A stretch of 64,000 nucleotides of DNA, from assembly GCF_029407905.1 (NCBI RefSeq), contig NW_026577882.1, positions 682,001 through 746,000 on the forward strand, in the 5' to 3' direction. Source of the stretch: Bubalus kerabau (lineage: Eukaryota; Chordata; Mammalia; Artiodactyla; Bovidae). Position 1 is the first letter of the stretch; every line of letters begins with the position of its first letter. The translations under genes were made by a program, and so were the position numbers. Below the pieces are notes generated by a model. The model had not been told where the DNA came from, made no database searches, and saw only the letters and a program-made list of their open reading frames with translations. Of this stretch, positions 46,901 to 59,780 are shown one piece after another.

Positions 46901-49900
46901 CCATTCCTTGCAAATAGAGGCTTCCAAACACAGGCTAGTTGGCTGCCTCTTCTTGCCTGAAGGAGGCTTGCTTTTCCTGCCTCCTATGATCCCTGGTTCC
47001 CAGCATGGGGGAAAAGCAGATCTTGGAGATCTTTGCTCAGGGGTTGTTTCCACGGAGCTGGGGTTGTGCCCAGAGACCCACACATACAGGGGAAGGCAAA
47101 ACCACATGAACAAGTCTTTGCTCTATAAGAGAGCTCTAGTGAACCTCAGTCTTTGACGAACGTTCTTGGCTCCTATGCGGACACCTCTGTGTGTGAAACT
47201 GCGTACCCAACATGGCGGCAGAGAGCCTGATTCTCTCTGTGCAGGTTTAATGCTGTCGTTCAGAAAACAGCTTGAGAATCCATACAATTCTCGCCCTTAC
47301 CTCTGAGAGAGTTCTCATTGCAGTAGCCCTTGGCAGTTTGTAGAAATCTGCACCTAAACCCTTCTCCAAGTAGGCCTGAGTCCCAGTTCGGAGGAACAAG
47401 CAATGGCGGAGCTAAGACCAGTATGGCACCAGTCAGTTTTCACACACTCTGGCAGCCTGCTCCTCCAGGGACAGTAAGGCTTCTTTTTCTCTGCAGGAGG
47501 CTCACTTGCCTTACTTCCTGTGAACAGCTTTTCCCAGCCTGGGCGAAAAGTGGTTCCTGGAGATCTTTTCTCAGAGGCTGTTTTCTCGGAGCTGGGGTGG
47601 ACCTCGGGCACCCAACTCACAGGGGAAGGCGAAACCACATGTACAGGTGAGCACTCTGTAGGAGAGCTCTTGTGAGCCTCATCTCTCAGGAACATTCTTG
47701 GCTCCTGTAGAGACACCACTGTGTGTGAATCTACACACCCCACATAGGGGCAAAGGTAGCCTGATTCTCTCCGTGGGGTGCTGATGCTTTGTGGCAAAGA
47801 ACCTTCCTGATAATCCATCCGCTTATGCTTCCCTCGCATTTACGGAGGTCTCATTGCTGTAGCCCTCGGCAGTTTGGAAAGAAGAAGACCCTCACCCTTC
47901 ATAAAGTAGGTCCTTGTCCTACTTTGAATGGAAAGGCAATAGCTGAGCTGAGGCCAATAAGGCGCCAGTCAAGTCTGACATATTTCCAAAGCCTGCTTCT
48001 TCAGGAAGATAACTGTAGAATCTAGGAATGTCTTTGCAAGGCTGGCAAAGGGCAGTCAGGACCCTGCACACTGCCTCTGGAATTACCGACTTCTGAACAG
48101 ATCTGGAGGTCTCCCTTAGGGGAAGCTAACCCATTCTTCCAAATAGAGGCTTCCAAACGCAGGCCGCTTGGCTGCCTCTTGCTCTCTGAAGGAGGCCTGC
48201 TTTTCCCGCCTCCTATGAACCCCACATCCCAGCCTCTGGGAAAAGCGGATCTTGAAGATCTTTTCTCAGGGGTTGTTTCCACGGAGCTGGGGCCGAGCCT
48301 GGAGCCCCAAACGCACAGGGGAAGAAAAACCACATGGACAAGTCTTTGCTCTCTAGGAGAGCTCTAGTGAACCTCACTCTGTCAGGAACGTTCTTGTTTC
48401 CTATGGAGACACCCCTGTCTGTGAAGCTGTGTACCGAACATGGAGACACAGAGTCTGATTCTCTCTGTGCAGCTTTGAAGCTGTCGTTCAAACAACAGCT
48501 TGAAAATCCATACAATGCTCTTCCTTACCCGTGACACAGTTCTCATTGCTACACCCCTTGGCAGTATTTAGAAATCCATACCCAAACCCTTCTTCTAGTA
48601 GGCCTGGGTCCTAGTTCAGAGGAACATGCAATGGCGGAGCTGAGGCCAGTAAGGCACCAGTCAGGTCTCACACACTCTTGCAGCCTGATCGTCCAGGGAC
48701 ACTAAGGCCTGTTGTGCCTTGCAGGAGGCTCGCTTGTGTTACCTCCTGTGAACTGCGTTTGCCAGCCTGGGGGAATAGCGGTCCCTGGAGATCTTTTCTC
48801 AGGGGCTCCTTCCCCTGAGCTGGGGCGGACCTCAGGGACCCAACTCACAGGGCAAGGCAAAACCATATGGACAGGTCTATGCTCTGTAGCAGACTTCTAG
48901 TGAACCTCATCTCTCAGGAACATTCTTGGCTCCTATAGAGACACCTCTGTGTGTGAAGCTGCGTACCTAACATAGGGGCACAGAGAGCCTGATTGTCTCA
49001 GTTCATTTTGACCCTGTCGTTCAGAAAACAGCTTGAGAATCCATAAAATGCTCTCCCTGACCTCTGAGAGAATTCTCACTGCTGTAGCCCTTGGCACTTT
49101 GTAGAAATCCGCACCCAAACACTTCTCCAAATAGGCCTGGGTCCTAGTTCGGAGGAACAGGCAATGGTGGAACTGAGGCCAGCAAGGCAACAGTCAGGTT
49201 TCACACACTCTGGCAGCCTGCTCCTCCAGGGACAGTAAGGCCTCTTTTTCTCTGCAGGAGATTCGCTTGCCTCACTTCCTGTGAACAGCGTTTCCCAGCC
49301 TCAGCGAAGCCGTTCCTGGAGATCTTTTCTCAGGGACAGTTTCCCCGGAGGTGTGGTGGACCTCGGGGACCCAACTCACAGGGGAAGGAAAAACCACATG
49401 GACAGGTCTATGCTCTGTAGGAGAGGTTTAGTGAACCTAATCTCTCAGGAACATTCTTGGCTCCTATAGAGACAACTCTGTGTGTGAAGCTACACTCCCA
49501 ACATTGGGGAACAGGGATCTTGGTTCTCTCCGTGGGGTGCTGATGCTTTGTAGCAAAGCACCTGCTTGAGAATCCGTCCTCTTAGGCTTCCCTCGCCTTG
49601 ACAGAAGTCTCATTGCTGTAGCCCTTGGCAGTTTCAAAGAAGAAGACCCTTACCCTTCATAAAGTAGGCCGTTGTCCTAGTTTGAATGGAAAGGCAATAG
49701 CTGAGCTGAGGCCAATAAGGAGCCAGTCCCCTCTGACACATTCCCGAAGCCTGCTCCTTCATGGAATATAACTCTAGAATCTTGGAATGTCTTTGCAAGG
49801 CTGGCAAAGGGCAGTCAGATACCAGCACCCTGCCTCTGGAATTACCGACTTCTGAGCAGATCTGGAGGTCTCCTTTAGGAGAAGCTAACCCATTCCTTCC

Positions 49901-51430
49901 AAATAGAGGCTTCAAAACACAGGCAGGTTGGCGGCCTTTCGTGCCCGAAGGAGGCTTGCTTTTCTTTCCTCCTATGAACTCCAGTTCCCAGCCTCTGGGA
50001 AAACCGTATCTTGAAGATATTTTCTCAGGGGTTCTTTCCACGGAGCTGGGGCCGAGCCCGGGGCCCAAAGGCACAGGGGAAGGCAAGACCACATGGACAG
50101 GTCTATGCTCTGTAGCAGACCTCTAGTGAACCTCATCTCTCAGGAGCATTCTTGGCTCCTATAGAGACACCTCTGTGTGTGAAGCTGCGTACCTAACATA
50201 GGGGCACAGAGAGCCTGATTCTCTCTGTTCATTTTGACGCTGTCATTCAGAAAACAGCTTGAGAATCCATAAAATGCTCTCCCTTACCACTGAGAGAATT
50301 CTCACTGCTGTAGCCCTTGGCACTTTGTAGAAATCTGCACCCAAACGCTTTTCCAAGTAGGCCTGGGTGCTAGCTCGGATGAACAGGCAATGACGGAGCT
50401 GAGGCCAGTAAGGCAACAGTCAGGTTTCACACACTCTGGCAGCCTGCTCCTCCAGGGACTGTAAGGCCTCTTTTACTCTGCAGGAGATTCGCTTGCCTTA
50501 CTTCCTGTGAACAGCATTTCCCAGCCTCGGCGAAGCGGTTCCTGGAGATCTTTTCTCAGGGACAGTTTCCCCGGAGGTATGGCGGACCTCGAGGACCCAA
50601 CTCACAGGGGAAGGCAAAACCACATGGACAGGTCTATGCTCTGTAGGAGAGGTTTAGTGAACCTAATCTCTCAGGAACATTCTTGGCTCCTATAGAGACA
50701 ACTCTGTATGTGAAGCTACACTCCCAACATTGGTGCACAGGGAGCTTGATTCTCTCCGTGGGGTGCTGATGCTTTATGGCAAAGCACCTGCTTGAGAATC
50801 CATCCTCTTAGGCTTCCCTCACCTTGACAGAGGTCTCATTGCTGTAGCCCTTGGCAGTTTGCAAAGAAGAAGACCCTTACCCTTCATAAAGTAGGGCCTT
50901 GTCCTAGTTTGAATGGAAAGGCAATAACTGAGCTGAGGTCAATAAGGAGCCAGTCCCGTCTGACACATTCCCGAAGCCTGCTCCTTCATGGAAAATAACT
51001 CTAGAATCTAGGAATATCTTTGCAAGGCTAGCAAAGGGCAGTCAGGAACCAGTACCCTGCCTCTGGAATTACCGACTTCTGAGCAGATCTGGAGGTCTCC
51101 TTTAGGAGAAGCTAACCCATTCCTTCCAAATAGAGGCTTCAAAACACAGGCAGGTGGGCTGCATTTTTGTTCCCGATGGAGGCGTGCTTTTCTCTCCTCC
51201 TATGAACCCCGGTTCCCAGACACTGGGAAAAGTGGATCTTGAAGATATTTTCTCAGGGGTTGTTTCCACGGAGCTGGGGCCGAGCCTGGAGACCCAAAGG
51301 CACAGGGGAAGGCAAGACCACATGGACAAGCCTTTGCTCTTTAGTATAGCTCTAATGAACCTCACCCTGTCAGGATCTTTCTTGATTCCTACGGAGACAC
51401 ACCTGTGTGTGAAGCTGCGGCTACAGAGAG
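43986..51430. repeat. Satellite-II-related dimeric array, copy B, right of LTR
   Basis: Follows copy A (3,081-10,524) at an offset of 40,905-40,906 bp, with the same break in monomer alternation (two short monomers near 48,550-49,620). It differs strongly from copy A between 44,990 and 45,945, and locally near 51,160-51,240. It ends at the 'cctgatt' where the alignment jumps to the third GC-rich monomer. Confidence 0.78.
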
Positions 51431-51700
51431 CCTGATTCCCTCCGTTTACCGCTGAGTCTGCATTGCCAAGCAACAGCTTGGTAACGCAGCCTGGGGCACT
51501 TCTCTTCCCTCGGACAGAGCTCTCCTTGCGGTAGGCCTTGGTAGTTTGCATACAATGGGGCCCTAAGCCCTCTGCAAGTTGGCCTGGCTCCTAGGTCCAA
51601 AGGGCAGGCCAGAGCGGAGCTGAGGCTGTCAGGCTCCAGACACATCTCCCATACTCCTACATCCTGCTCCTACCCGGGCGTGAACGCTAGAAGCTGGGAA
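51431..51700. repeat. Single remaining GC-rich satellite II-like monomer (partial)
   Basis: Matches 11,862-12,130 of copy A at an offset of 39,569 bp. The two preceding GC-rich monomers of copy A (10,525-11,861) have no counterpart, so the dimeric array passes directly into this monomer. Confidence 0.8.
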
Positions 51701-51704
51701 GGTA

Positions 51705-52065
51705 CCTGGACCGTGCAGGGGCGGGGCGAACGCGGGCGGCGTGGGGCGGGGGTCGGCTTCTGGCGGGGGTGGGGGCGGGCTTCCCAGTTGTGCTCTCAGA
51801 GGTGGACACTGAGGCTGAAAACTCGCAGGGAGCGCACCCGGGACTGGGTAAACCCGGGCTGCGGGGGTCGAGATTCAGATGGCTTTGGGTGGGGGTCGGT
51901 CCCAGTTGTGCTCCCGGGGTTGCCACTGCGGCTGGGAACGCGCAGGGAGCGCGGCAGGGGCGGGGCTAACCCTGGCGGAGCGGGGCGGGGTCGGCTCATG
52001 GGGGGGATGGGGAGGGGTTCCCAGTTGCGCTCTCAGGGGTTGCAACTGCGGCTGGGAACGCCCAT
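51705..52065. repeat. CpG-rich VNTR, copy B1
   Basis: Counterpart of 12,140-12,497 with the same three ~119-bp units and the same direct junction to the satellite II-like monomer. Small differences occur in the G runs. Confidence 0.8.
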
Positions 52066-52600
52066 TTCGTCCGCTCCTGGGTCCCCAAGGATCGCCATCC
52101 CGTGGGTGCAGTGGAGGGCTGCGGACCACAGGTAAGGGAACTGGGACTGCGTGGAGCAGGGAACCAAGTATTCCGCCGTCTGTTGGCACATTCTCGGAGC
52201 TCCCCAACCTGGCGGTCGCAGAAAGGCCTTGCCTTTGGGGTCAAGGCCTTTACCGCTCCACCCCTCTGCTGAAAAATCTCAGAGTCTGCGCGGTTTTTCC
52301 AAGCAGCCTAGTGTCCGCTGGAAGTCCAAGGGACAGAACACTGAACTCTGGCCGGCTGGCCCAGCCCTGCTTCTGGCACTTTGTAAGCCAGCGGGCCCTT
52401 GAGCACCTGCTGGGATGGGAAAGGGAAGGGTCCATGGATTGCACCCTAGAAACTTAGTAGGGTGCATGGATTTCAAACCCTGGTGGCCGCCCAGGCAGCA
52501 AAGAACTGGGGAGGGCACCTTGCTGCCCTTTCATGGCAGAATCTGTGGTTGTCCAGCTGCGTGGGCCTTTTCATGAGGACCCTGTGCAATAAAAGTTTTG
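52066..52600 (+). other. 0.5-kb module B1 with splice-donor-like site and AATAAA
   Basis: Counterpart of 12,498-13,040. CACAG|GTAAGG lies at ~52,127-52,137 and AATAAA at 52,588-52,593. The ~126-codon frame is open as in A1. Changes relative to A1 include amino-acid-altering ones close together ('gcgatcgcagaaaagcc' against 'gcggtcgcagaaaggcc'), so coding constraint is not evident. Confidence 0.45.
52588..52593 (+). promoter_or_regulatory. AATAAA polyadenylation-type signal, B1
   Basis: Same context as 13,020-13,025. Confidence 0.5.
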
Positions 52601-53351
52601 TGTTTTGGAACTGAATAATTAGAACGTGTAAAAGCTTTAAATTATGTGGTGGTGTAATTAAAAAACAAAACAAAACCAAGCTCCAAGTGTTTTGCAAATG
52701 GAGGTTTAAATATTGAAGGACTGTATTCCTTGCACTGTGGCATTCTATCAAGAAGTGTGCAGGATTTTTTTTTTTTTAAGAAAAGTGTTCGAAGTGAGGG
52801 AAACAGGAAACCCAGAGGTGCCCCTGTATTTTGGGGAAGGCCTTAGGAGGTCACTTGGAAATGCTGCTGGCTGTGCGGGAGGGGGGCAGATGGGCTGTGC
52901 AGGCTTGTCCTTTGCATGGATGTTCTTGTGTGTGGAAACCCAGCTCGGAGCCATCTCCTGATGTGTAAGAATTTCGCAGACAAACCTTGAGCTAAGCAAT
53001 GCATTTTTTCCTAAGAAAATGTTTGTCTTAAGTGATGTAAATATCCTATGTATTTCCGCTAGACTCTGGCTTCAGGTCGGTTCCCCCAAAAGGCTCAGAA
53101 GCGATTTGAACAAAACAGCATGTTTTCCTCCTAGCTTGTTCTCCTTATCTATGTTAAGGAAATGATATATTTGCCTGCAATACTGCCTTTCTTCAAGATT
53201 CATGTCAATCAAGTTTTGGCCCGGGATGACTCACCTGCTGCCAATATTATCTCAATGCATGTCGTGGGGGAGGGGCCTGGTGCCATTCCCTGAAACAGTT
53301 CCTTTCTTTCCTTAGCTGACTGCTAGTGCCTGTAGAATATCTGGCTAAAGA

Positions 53352-53363
53352 CCAGCAGGGGGT
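53352..53363 (+). promoter_or_regulatory. CTCF-like core motif, B1
   Basis: Identical to 13,788-13,799. Confidence 0.25.
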
Positions 53364-54165
53364 ACTCTTACTACCCACCCCCCACCCCGCCTCGAGTCTA
53401 AGTCAGCAGCTTTCTCTATCTCTTTAATACTTTAATAACACTTGATGACACAAAAGCTCTGAGGGATCAAATCATATCAAATCTTCATTTCAGATTGAAG
53501 ATGCATTCCATGGTATTGCCATCTTAAGTCTTTCCATCGTTATGGAATATCTGTCCATGTATTCAGGATAGTTTTCAGCCAGGGTGTATAATTTCCAGTG
53601 TGCCAGTCTTGTCATCCTCGTTACATCCATGGCAAAGTGTTTTATTCATGTTGATATTATTGAAAGGGAATTTTTTAAAATTCCTTTTCAGATTATTATC
53701 TGCTAATGTATACAGATAAAACTGTGTAATCATTCATTTTTATCAGTTTGGACAGCTTGATAGTTGTCTTTAATTTCTTTACTTTCTGACACTTTAAGAT
53801 TATCCTGGGACACATATGTAATGCCTCACCCCTAAATTCAGACATGTGTTCAAAGAACTTCTGTCCTTTTATTTATTTATTTATTTATTTATTCTTTAAC
53901 ATTGAAATCGTTTTGACTATGCTGGGTGTTTGTTGCTAGATGGAAGTAGCTAGGACCTCTGGACTGCAGTCTCTCATCTCTTGCTGACCTCTTGTTGACC
54001 TCTGCAGAATCCTGGTAGGTGGGAGCTTGTTAGTTCCTTGTTCCTTATCAGAACCTCCTGTGGTAAGTGTTTTTCTCTTCTCTGTTGCCTGGTAAGGGTG
54101 GGTGGTCATGGGCATCCCAAAGTTGGCTAGAAGTTAATTATTTAGGCAGGCTTGTGCACAGATAT

Positions 54166-54430
54166 GGGAGAAGGCAATGGCACCCCACTCCTGGAAAATC
54201 CTAAGGATGGAGGAGCCTGGTAGGCTGCAGTCCATGGGGTGGCTAAGAGTCGGACACCACTGAGTGACTTCATTTTCACTTTTCACTTTCATGCATAGGA
54301 GGAGGAAATGGCAACCCACTCCAGTGTTCTTGCCTAGAGAACCCCAGAGACTGCGGGGCCTGGTGGGCTGCCATCTATGGCGTGGCACAGGGTCGGCCTC
54401 AACTGAACCACTTAGCAGCTGCAGCAGCAG
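54166..54430 (+). mobile_element. Bov-A2-type SINE, copy B1
   Basis: Counterpart of 14,591-14,863 with the same 12-bp internal deletion and decayed second monomer. The CAG tail is shorter, showing microsatellite change since the duplication. The flanking repeat is GTGCACAGATAT / GTGCATAGATAT. Confidence 0.9.
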
Positions 54431-55148
54431 TGCATAGATATCAAAGGGGATGAGAACAGTCAGGTAGGATCACATATGTCATCGTGAAACAATACTTCTC
54501 CTCTTAGCCAAAGCTAACGAAAGATTTCTGTTCTAGGTCAACCTAGAAGAGATCACTTAAGAGGTAAAGAAACTTAAACTCCATTAGCAAAGGCAGTTCA
54601 ACATCTCAAGAAAACTTGTGCTAGGCACAAAACTCTTTTCTGGGGGCCTACTTTCCCTACAACCTCCTTATCCCATTCTGTACCCATTCCTTTGCTTCTC
54701 CCGTCCTGAAAATGCCACCTGTAAGACAGAACTACTTCGTTTTCCTTCTTAAAGTGTGATTGCATTGCAGACATTCTTGTAATAACAAGTCATACATTTC
54801 CCTTCAGCAACCAAGAACTGACTCTTATATTGGCATTTGATAGATTGGTGAGCATACCTATCAGTGATAATAGCGCCCACCCCGCTTCCTGCAAGAACAG
54901 AACAAAACAAAACAAAACAAAAAAATTGCTTTCTTACATTTAATATGTTCGGATGGTGCCAGTCACTATTCATGCAGAGTCAAAAATCTCTTTTGTTTCT
55001 GTGTAAAAGGGAGGTCCTTTCAAGTCGTGAATGTTTAAGAAGTTTCATTTATTTGGAAGTGACCTAGCTATTCAATACACTGTCGTCACTTAGTTTAGCA
55101 CCAGGATAGAAACTCAGGTAACCAAAACACCTGGAGGAACGATTGTAA

Positions 55149-55330
55149 GTTCAGTTCAGTTCAGTTGCTCAGTCGAGTCTGACTCTTTGTGACCCCGTGG
55201 CCTGCAGGACGCCAGGCTTCCGTGTCCATCACCAACTCCAGGGGCTTGCTCAAACTCATGTCCATCGAGTCAGTGATGCCATCCCACCATCTTATCCTCT
55301 GTCATCCCCTTCTCCTCTGCCTTCAATCAA
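55149..55330 (+). mobile_element. ART2A/Bov-B-derived SINE fragment, copy B1
   Basis: Same element, truncation point and orientation as 15,583-15,764. Confidence 0.85.
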
Positions 55331-56089
55331 GACTATGAGAGGCGGATATTTTAGAGTATAATTATTGTTAAGAGTTTATCTAAAAGCTCATATCACATTT
55401 ACATTTTTTACATTGGTTGTTGCTGTTTCCAGGTACTTTCTTGCTGACAAGCTTGTGACACATATAACAATAGAGCAATTTTTACCTTAGAAGAAACCTA
55501 GGCACTATGAACATGTTGTGCTTAATGTTGTTGACTCTTAGACATGTCTATAGTGGAGGAGCAAAACCAAAAATACTAGATATTTAATATTGACTAGTTC
55601 CCAGTTCACGGGACTCTGACATTCATTTAGGCAATGTTTTCTTGTATTTCCAGCAGTTTGATTTGGAAGGGCTGCCTTGTCTTGAGACCATTGAAATCAG
55701 AACTCAGAACTTGAGCAATATTATCAAAAAACACAAGGCTCACACTGACATATACCTTAATCCAGACAGACAGACAAGACATCTTCCAGTTTTCCGCCTG
55801 AGATTTAAAATATTTCTTTGAGCCGTTTTCCTGGGAAGTGGGGGGGGGGAGTGGGGGTGGCAGCGAGGCAGGCTTGGGTAACAAGCTAATTGTTGGTCAT
55901 TGCATATGCAAAGAACCAGCTTTCCGGGTTCCAAGGAAAAAAGCTTCCTTGGTACCCAATTTTGTTTGGATCTATAGACTCTCATGGCCCTCCTAGGTCA
56001 GGACATCTTTCCTTTCTGTAGTCCTCGTTTGAACCCTAAATGATAGACAGCTTGGATTGTCTCTGTGGGGTGGATGTATTGTCCTCGTG

Positions 56090-56535
56090 TTTGACCTGGC
56101 GGCAGTAGCGAGGTCCGAGAGCCTCTCCTGGAACCGGGCGTGGGGACAGGGCTCACCGGGAGCCCCTGGTGGAAGTGGGCAATGCGCCGGGAGCGCGCCA
56201 GGGGCGGGGCGATCCCAGGCGGCGCGGGTCGGGGTTCCGGTCGGGAGGGGGTGGGGGGTGGTAACAGTTGTGCTCTCGGGGGTCCCCACTGCAGCTGGAA
56301 ACGCGCTGGGAGTGCGGCAGGGGCGGGGTGAACCCGGGTGGCGCGGGGCGGGGTTCGGCTCCTGGCGGGGGTGGGGGAGGGCTTCCCAGTTGTGCTCTCG
56401 GTGGTGGCCACTGAGGCTGGAAACGCGCCGGGAGCGCCCCCGGGGCGGGGTAAACCTGGGCTGCGCGGGTCGAGATTTAGATGGCTGTGGGTGGGGGTTC
56501 GGTCCCAGTTGTGCTCTCCGGGGTCGCCACTGCGG
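56090..56535. repeat. CpG-rich VNTR, copy B2
   Basis: Preceded by the AT-rich linker ('gtttgacctggcggcagtag'). Anchors 'cagttgtgctctc' lie near 56,269, 56,388 and 56,507, giving ~119-bp spacing. It has the most GC boxes and CpGs of the five copies and contains a G-rich run ('gggagggggtggggggtgg', ~56,243). It is the most distinct of the set. Confidence 0.78.
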
Positions 56536-57085
56536 CTAGGAACGCCCATTTCCTATGCTAATGTGTCCCCAAGGATCCACATCTAGTGGGTGCAGCGGAG
56601 GGCTGCGGGCCACAGGTCAGAGAACTGGGACTGCTTGGAGCAGGGAACCACGTATTCCGCCCTCTGTTGGCACATTCTCGGAGCTCCCCAACCTGGCGGT
56701 TGCAGAAAGGCCTCGCCCTTGGTGTCAAGGCCTTTACCGCTCCACCCCTTTGCTGAAAAATCTCAGTCTGCACGGTTTTCCCAAGCAGCCTAGTGTCCCC
56801 TGGAAGTCCAAGGGACAGAACCCTGAACTCTGGCCGGCTGGCCCAGCCCTGCTTCTGGCACTTTGTAGGCCAGCGGGCCCTGGAGCACCTGCTAGGATGA
56901 GAAAGGGAAGGGTCCGCGAATTGCACCCTAGAAAGTTAGTAGGGTGCATGGATTTCAAACCCTGGTGGCCGCCCAGGCAGCAAAGAAGTGGGGAGGGCAC
57001 CTTGCTGCCCTTTCATGGCAGAATCTGTGGCTGTCCTGATGCATGGGCCTTTTCATGGGGACCTTGTGCAATAAAAGTTTGGTGT
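56536..57085 (+). other. 0.5-kb module B2 with AATAAA; frame disrupted
   Basis: Counterpart of the other 0.5-kb modules. The splice-donor-like site reads GTCAGA instead of GTAAGG (~56,616). Bases are missing in 'ctcagtctgcacgg' (~56,762) compared with 'ctcagagtctgcgcgg', which shifts the frame that is open in the other copies. AATAAA is at 57,070-57,075. Confidence 0.45.
57070..57075 (+). promoter_or_regulatory. AATAAA polyadenylation-type signal, B2
   Basis: Canonical hexamer followed by GT-rich sequence, as at 13,020. Confidence 0.5.
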
Positions 57086-58624
57086 TTTGGTACTGAATAA
57101 TTAGAAATTGTAAAAAGTTTAAATTATGTGGTGGTGTAATTAAAAAACAAAACAAAACCAAGCCCCAAGTGTTTGGCACAGGGAGGTTTAAGTATTGAAG
57201 GCCTGTTTTCCTTGCACTGTGGCATTCTATCAAGAAGTGTGCAGGATTTTTTTTTTTTTTAAGAAAAGTGTTCGAAGAGCTTGAAACAGGAAACCCAGAG
57301 GTGCCCCTGTATTTTGGGGAAGGCCTTAGGAGGTCACTTGGAAATGCTGCTGGCTGTGGGGGAGGGGGGCAGATGGGCTGTGCAGGCTTGTCCTTTGCAT
57401 TCATGTTCTTGTGTGTAGAAACCCAGCTCGGAGCCATCTACTGATGTGTAAGAATTTTGCAGACAAACCTTGAGCTAAGCAATGCATTTGTTCCTGAGGA
57501 AATGTTTGTCTTAAGCGATGTAAATATCCTATGTATATCTGCTGGACTCTGGCTTCAGGTCGGTTCCCCCAATAGGCTCAGAAGCGACTTGAACAAAACA
57601 GTATGTTTTCCTCGTACCTTGTTCTCCTAATCTATGTTAAGGAAATGATATATTTGCCTGGAATACTGCCTTTCTTCAAGATTCATGTCAATCAGTTTTT
57701 GGCCCAGGATGACTCACCTGCTGCCAATGTGACCTCAAGGCATGTCGTGGGGGAGGGGCCTGGTGCCATTCCCTGAGACAGTGCCTTTCTTTCCTTAGCT
57801 GACTGCTAGTGCCTGTAGAATATCTGGCTAGAGACCAGCAGGGCGTACACCCCGCCTCAAGTCTAAGTCAGCAGCTTTCTCTATCTCCTTTATACTTTAA
57901 TAACAATTGATGACACAAAAGCTCTGAGCGATCAAATCATATCAAATCTTCATTTCAGATTGAAGATGCATTCCATGGTATTGCCATCTTAAGTCTTTCC
58001 ATTGTTATGGAATATCTGTCCATGTATTCAGGATAGTTTTCAGCCAGGGTGTATAATTTCCAGTGTGCCAGTCTTGTCATCCTCGTTACATCCATGGCAA
58101 AGTGTTGTATTCATGTTGACATTATTGAAAGGGAATTTTTTTTAATTCCTTTTCAGATTATTATCTGCTAATATATACAGAAAAAAGTGTGTAATCTTTC
58201 GTTTTTATCAGTTCGGACAGCTTGATAGTTGTCTTTAAATTCTTTCCTTTCTCATACTTTAAGATTTTCTGGGCACCGTACATGTACTGCCTCACCCCTA
58301 ATCTCAGTCATGTGTTCAAAGGACTTCTGTCCTTTATTTGTTTACTTATTTTTTGCAACATTGAATTCGTTTTGACTATGCTGGGTCTCTGCTGCAAGAT
58401 GGAAGTTGCTAGGACCTCTGGACTGCAGTCTTCCATCTCCTACTGACCTCTTGTTGACCTCTGCAGAATCCTGGTTGGCGGGAGCTTGTTAGTTCCTTGT
58501 TCCTTACCAGGACCTCCTGTGGTAAGTGTTTTTCTCTTCTCTGTTGCCTGGTAAGGGTGGATGGTCATTGGCATCCCAAAGCTAGCTAGAAGTCAATTAT
58601 TTAGGCAGGCTTGTGCATAGATAT

Positions 58625-58919
58625 GGGAGAAGGCAATGGCACCCCACTCCAGTACTCTTGCGTGGAAAATCCCATGGATGGAGGAGCCTGGTAGGCTGCA
58701 GTCCATGGGGTGGTTAAGAGTCGGACACCACTGAGCGACTTCACGTTCACTTTTCACTTTCATGCATGGGAGGAGGAAATGGCAACCCACTCCAGTGTTC
58801 TTGCCTAGAGAACCCCAGGGACTGCGGGGCCTGGTGGGCTGCCGTCTATGGGGTCGCACAGAGTCGGACACGACTGAAACGACTTAGCAGCAGCGGCGGT
58901 GGCAGCAGCAGCAGAAGCA
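58625..58919 (+). mobile_element. Bov-A2-type SINE, copy B2 (best preserved)
   Basis: The full dimer keeps the 12 bases lost in the other two copies, and the intact 'cagagtcggacacgactgaa' of the second monomer. The CAG tail is interrupted ('cagcggcggtggcagcagc'). Target duplication is partly decayed on the right ('ggcatcgatat'). Confidence 0.92.
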
Positions 58920-59599
58920 AGGCATCGATATCAAAAGGGCTGCAAACAGTCAGGAAGGATCACATATGTCACCGTGAAACACTACTTCTCCACTTAGCCA
59001 AAGCTAACCAAAGATTTCTGTTCTAGGTCAACCTAGAAGAGATCACTTAAGAGGTAAAGAAACTTAAACTCCATTAGCAAAGGCAGTTCGACATCTCAAG
59101 AAAACTTGTGCTAGGCACAGAACTCTTTTCTGGGGGTCCACTTTCCCTACAACCTCCTTATCCCATTCTGTACCCATTCCTTTGCTTCTCCCATCCTGAA
59201 ACTGCCACCTGTAAGACAGAACTACTTCGTTTTCCTTCCTCAAGTGCCATTGCATTCCACATACTTTCTTGATATAACAAGTCATACATTTCCCTTCAGC
59301 AACCAAGAACTGACTTTTATATTGGCATTGCCTATAGCCCGCCCCTCTCCCCCCACCCCCAAGAACAGAACAAAACAAAACAAAACAATTGCTTTCTTAC
59401 ATTTAACATGTCAGGATGGTGCCAGACACTATTCATGGAGAGTCAAAAATCTCTTTTGTTTCTGTGTAAAAGGGAGGTCCTTTCAAGTCGTGAATGTTTC
59501 AGAACTTTCATTTATTTGGAAATGACCTAGCTATTCAATACACTGTCGTCACAAGGATAGAAACTCGGGTAACCAAAACACCTGGAGAAACGTTTGTTA

Positions 59600-59780
59600 G
59601 TTCAGTTCAGTTCAGTTGCTCAGTCGTGTCTGACTCTTTGGGACCCCGTGGCCTGAAGGACACCAGGCTTCCGTGTCTGTCACCAGCTCCAGGGGCTTGC
59701 TCAAACTCATGTCCATCGAGTCAGTGATGCCATCCAACCATCGTACCCTTGTCATCCCCTTCTCCTCTGCCTTCAATCAA
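59600..59780 (+). mobile_element. ART2A/Bov-B-derived SINE fragment, copy B2
   Basis: Same location and truncation as the other two copies, with several private substitutions ('ctctttgggaccccgtggcc'). Confidence 0.85.

Larger units (their letters stand above)
52610..56040. other. AT-rich segment, copy B1
   Basis: Matches copy A closely up to the equivalent of ~16,000 and less well after that. It shares with copy A the 12-bp deletion in the Bov-A2 element and the 'gatagattggtgagcatacc' segment near 54,840. The ATTT run near 53,870-53,892 is longer than in copy A. Apart from two SINEs and simple repeats nothing is recognised; no gene is supported. Confidence 0.6.
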
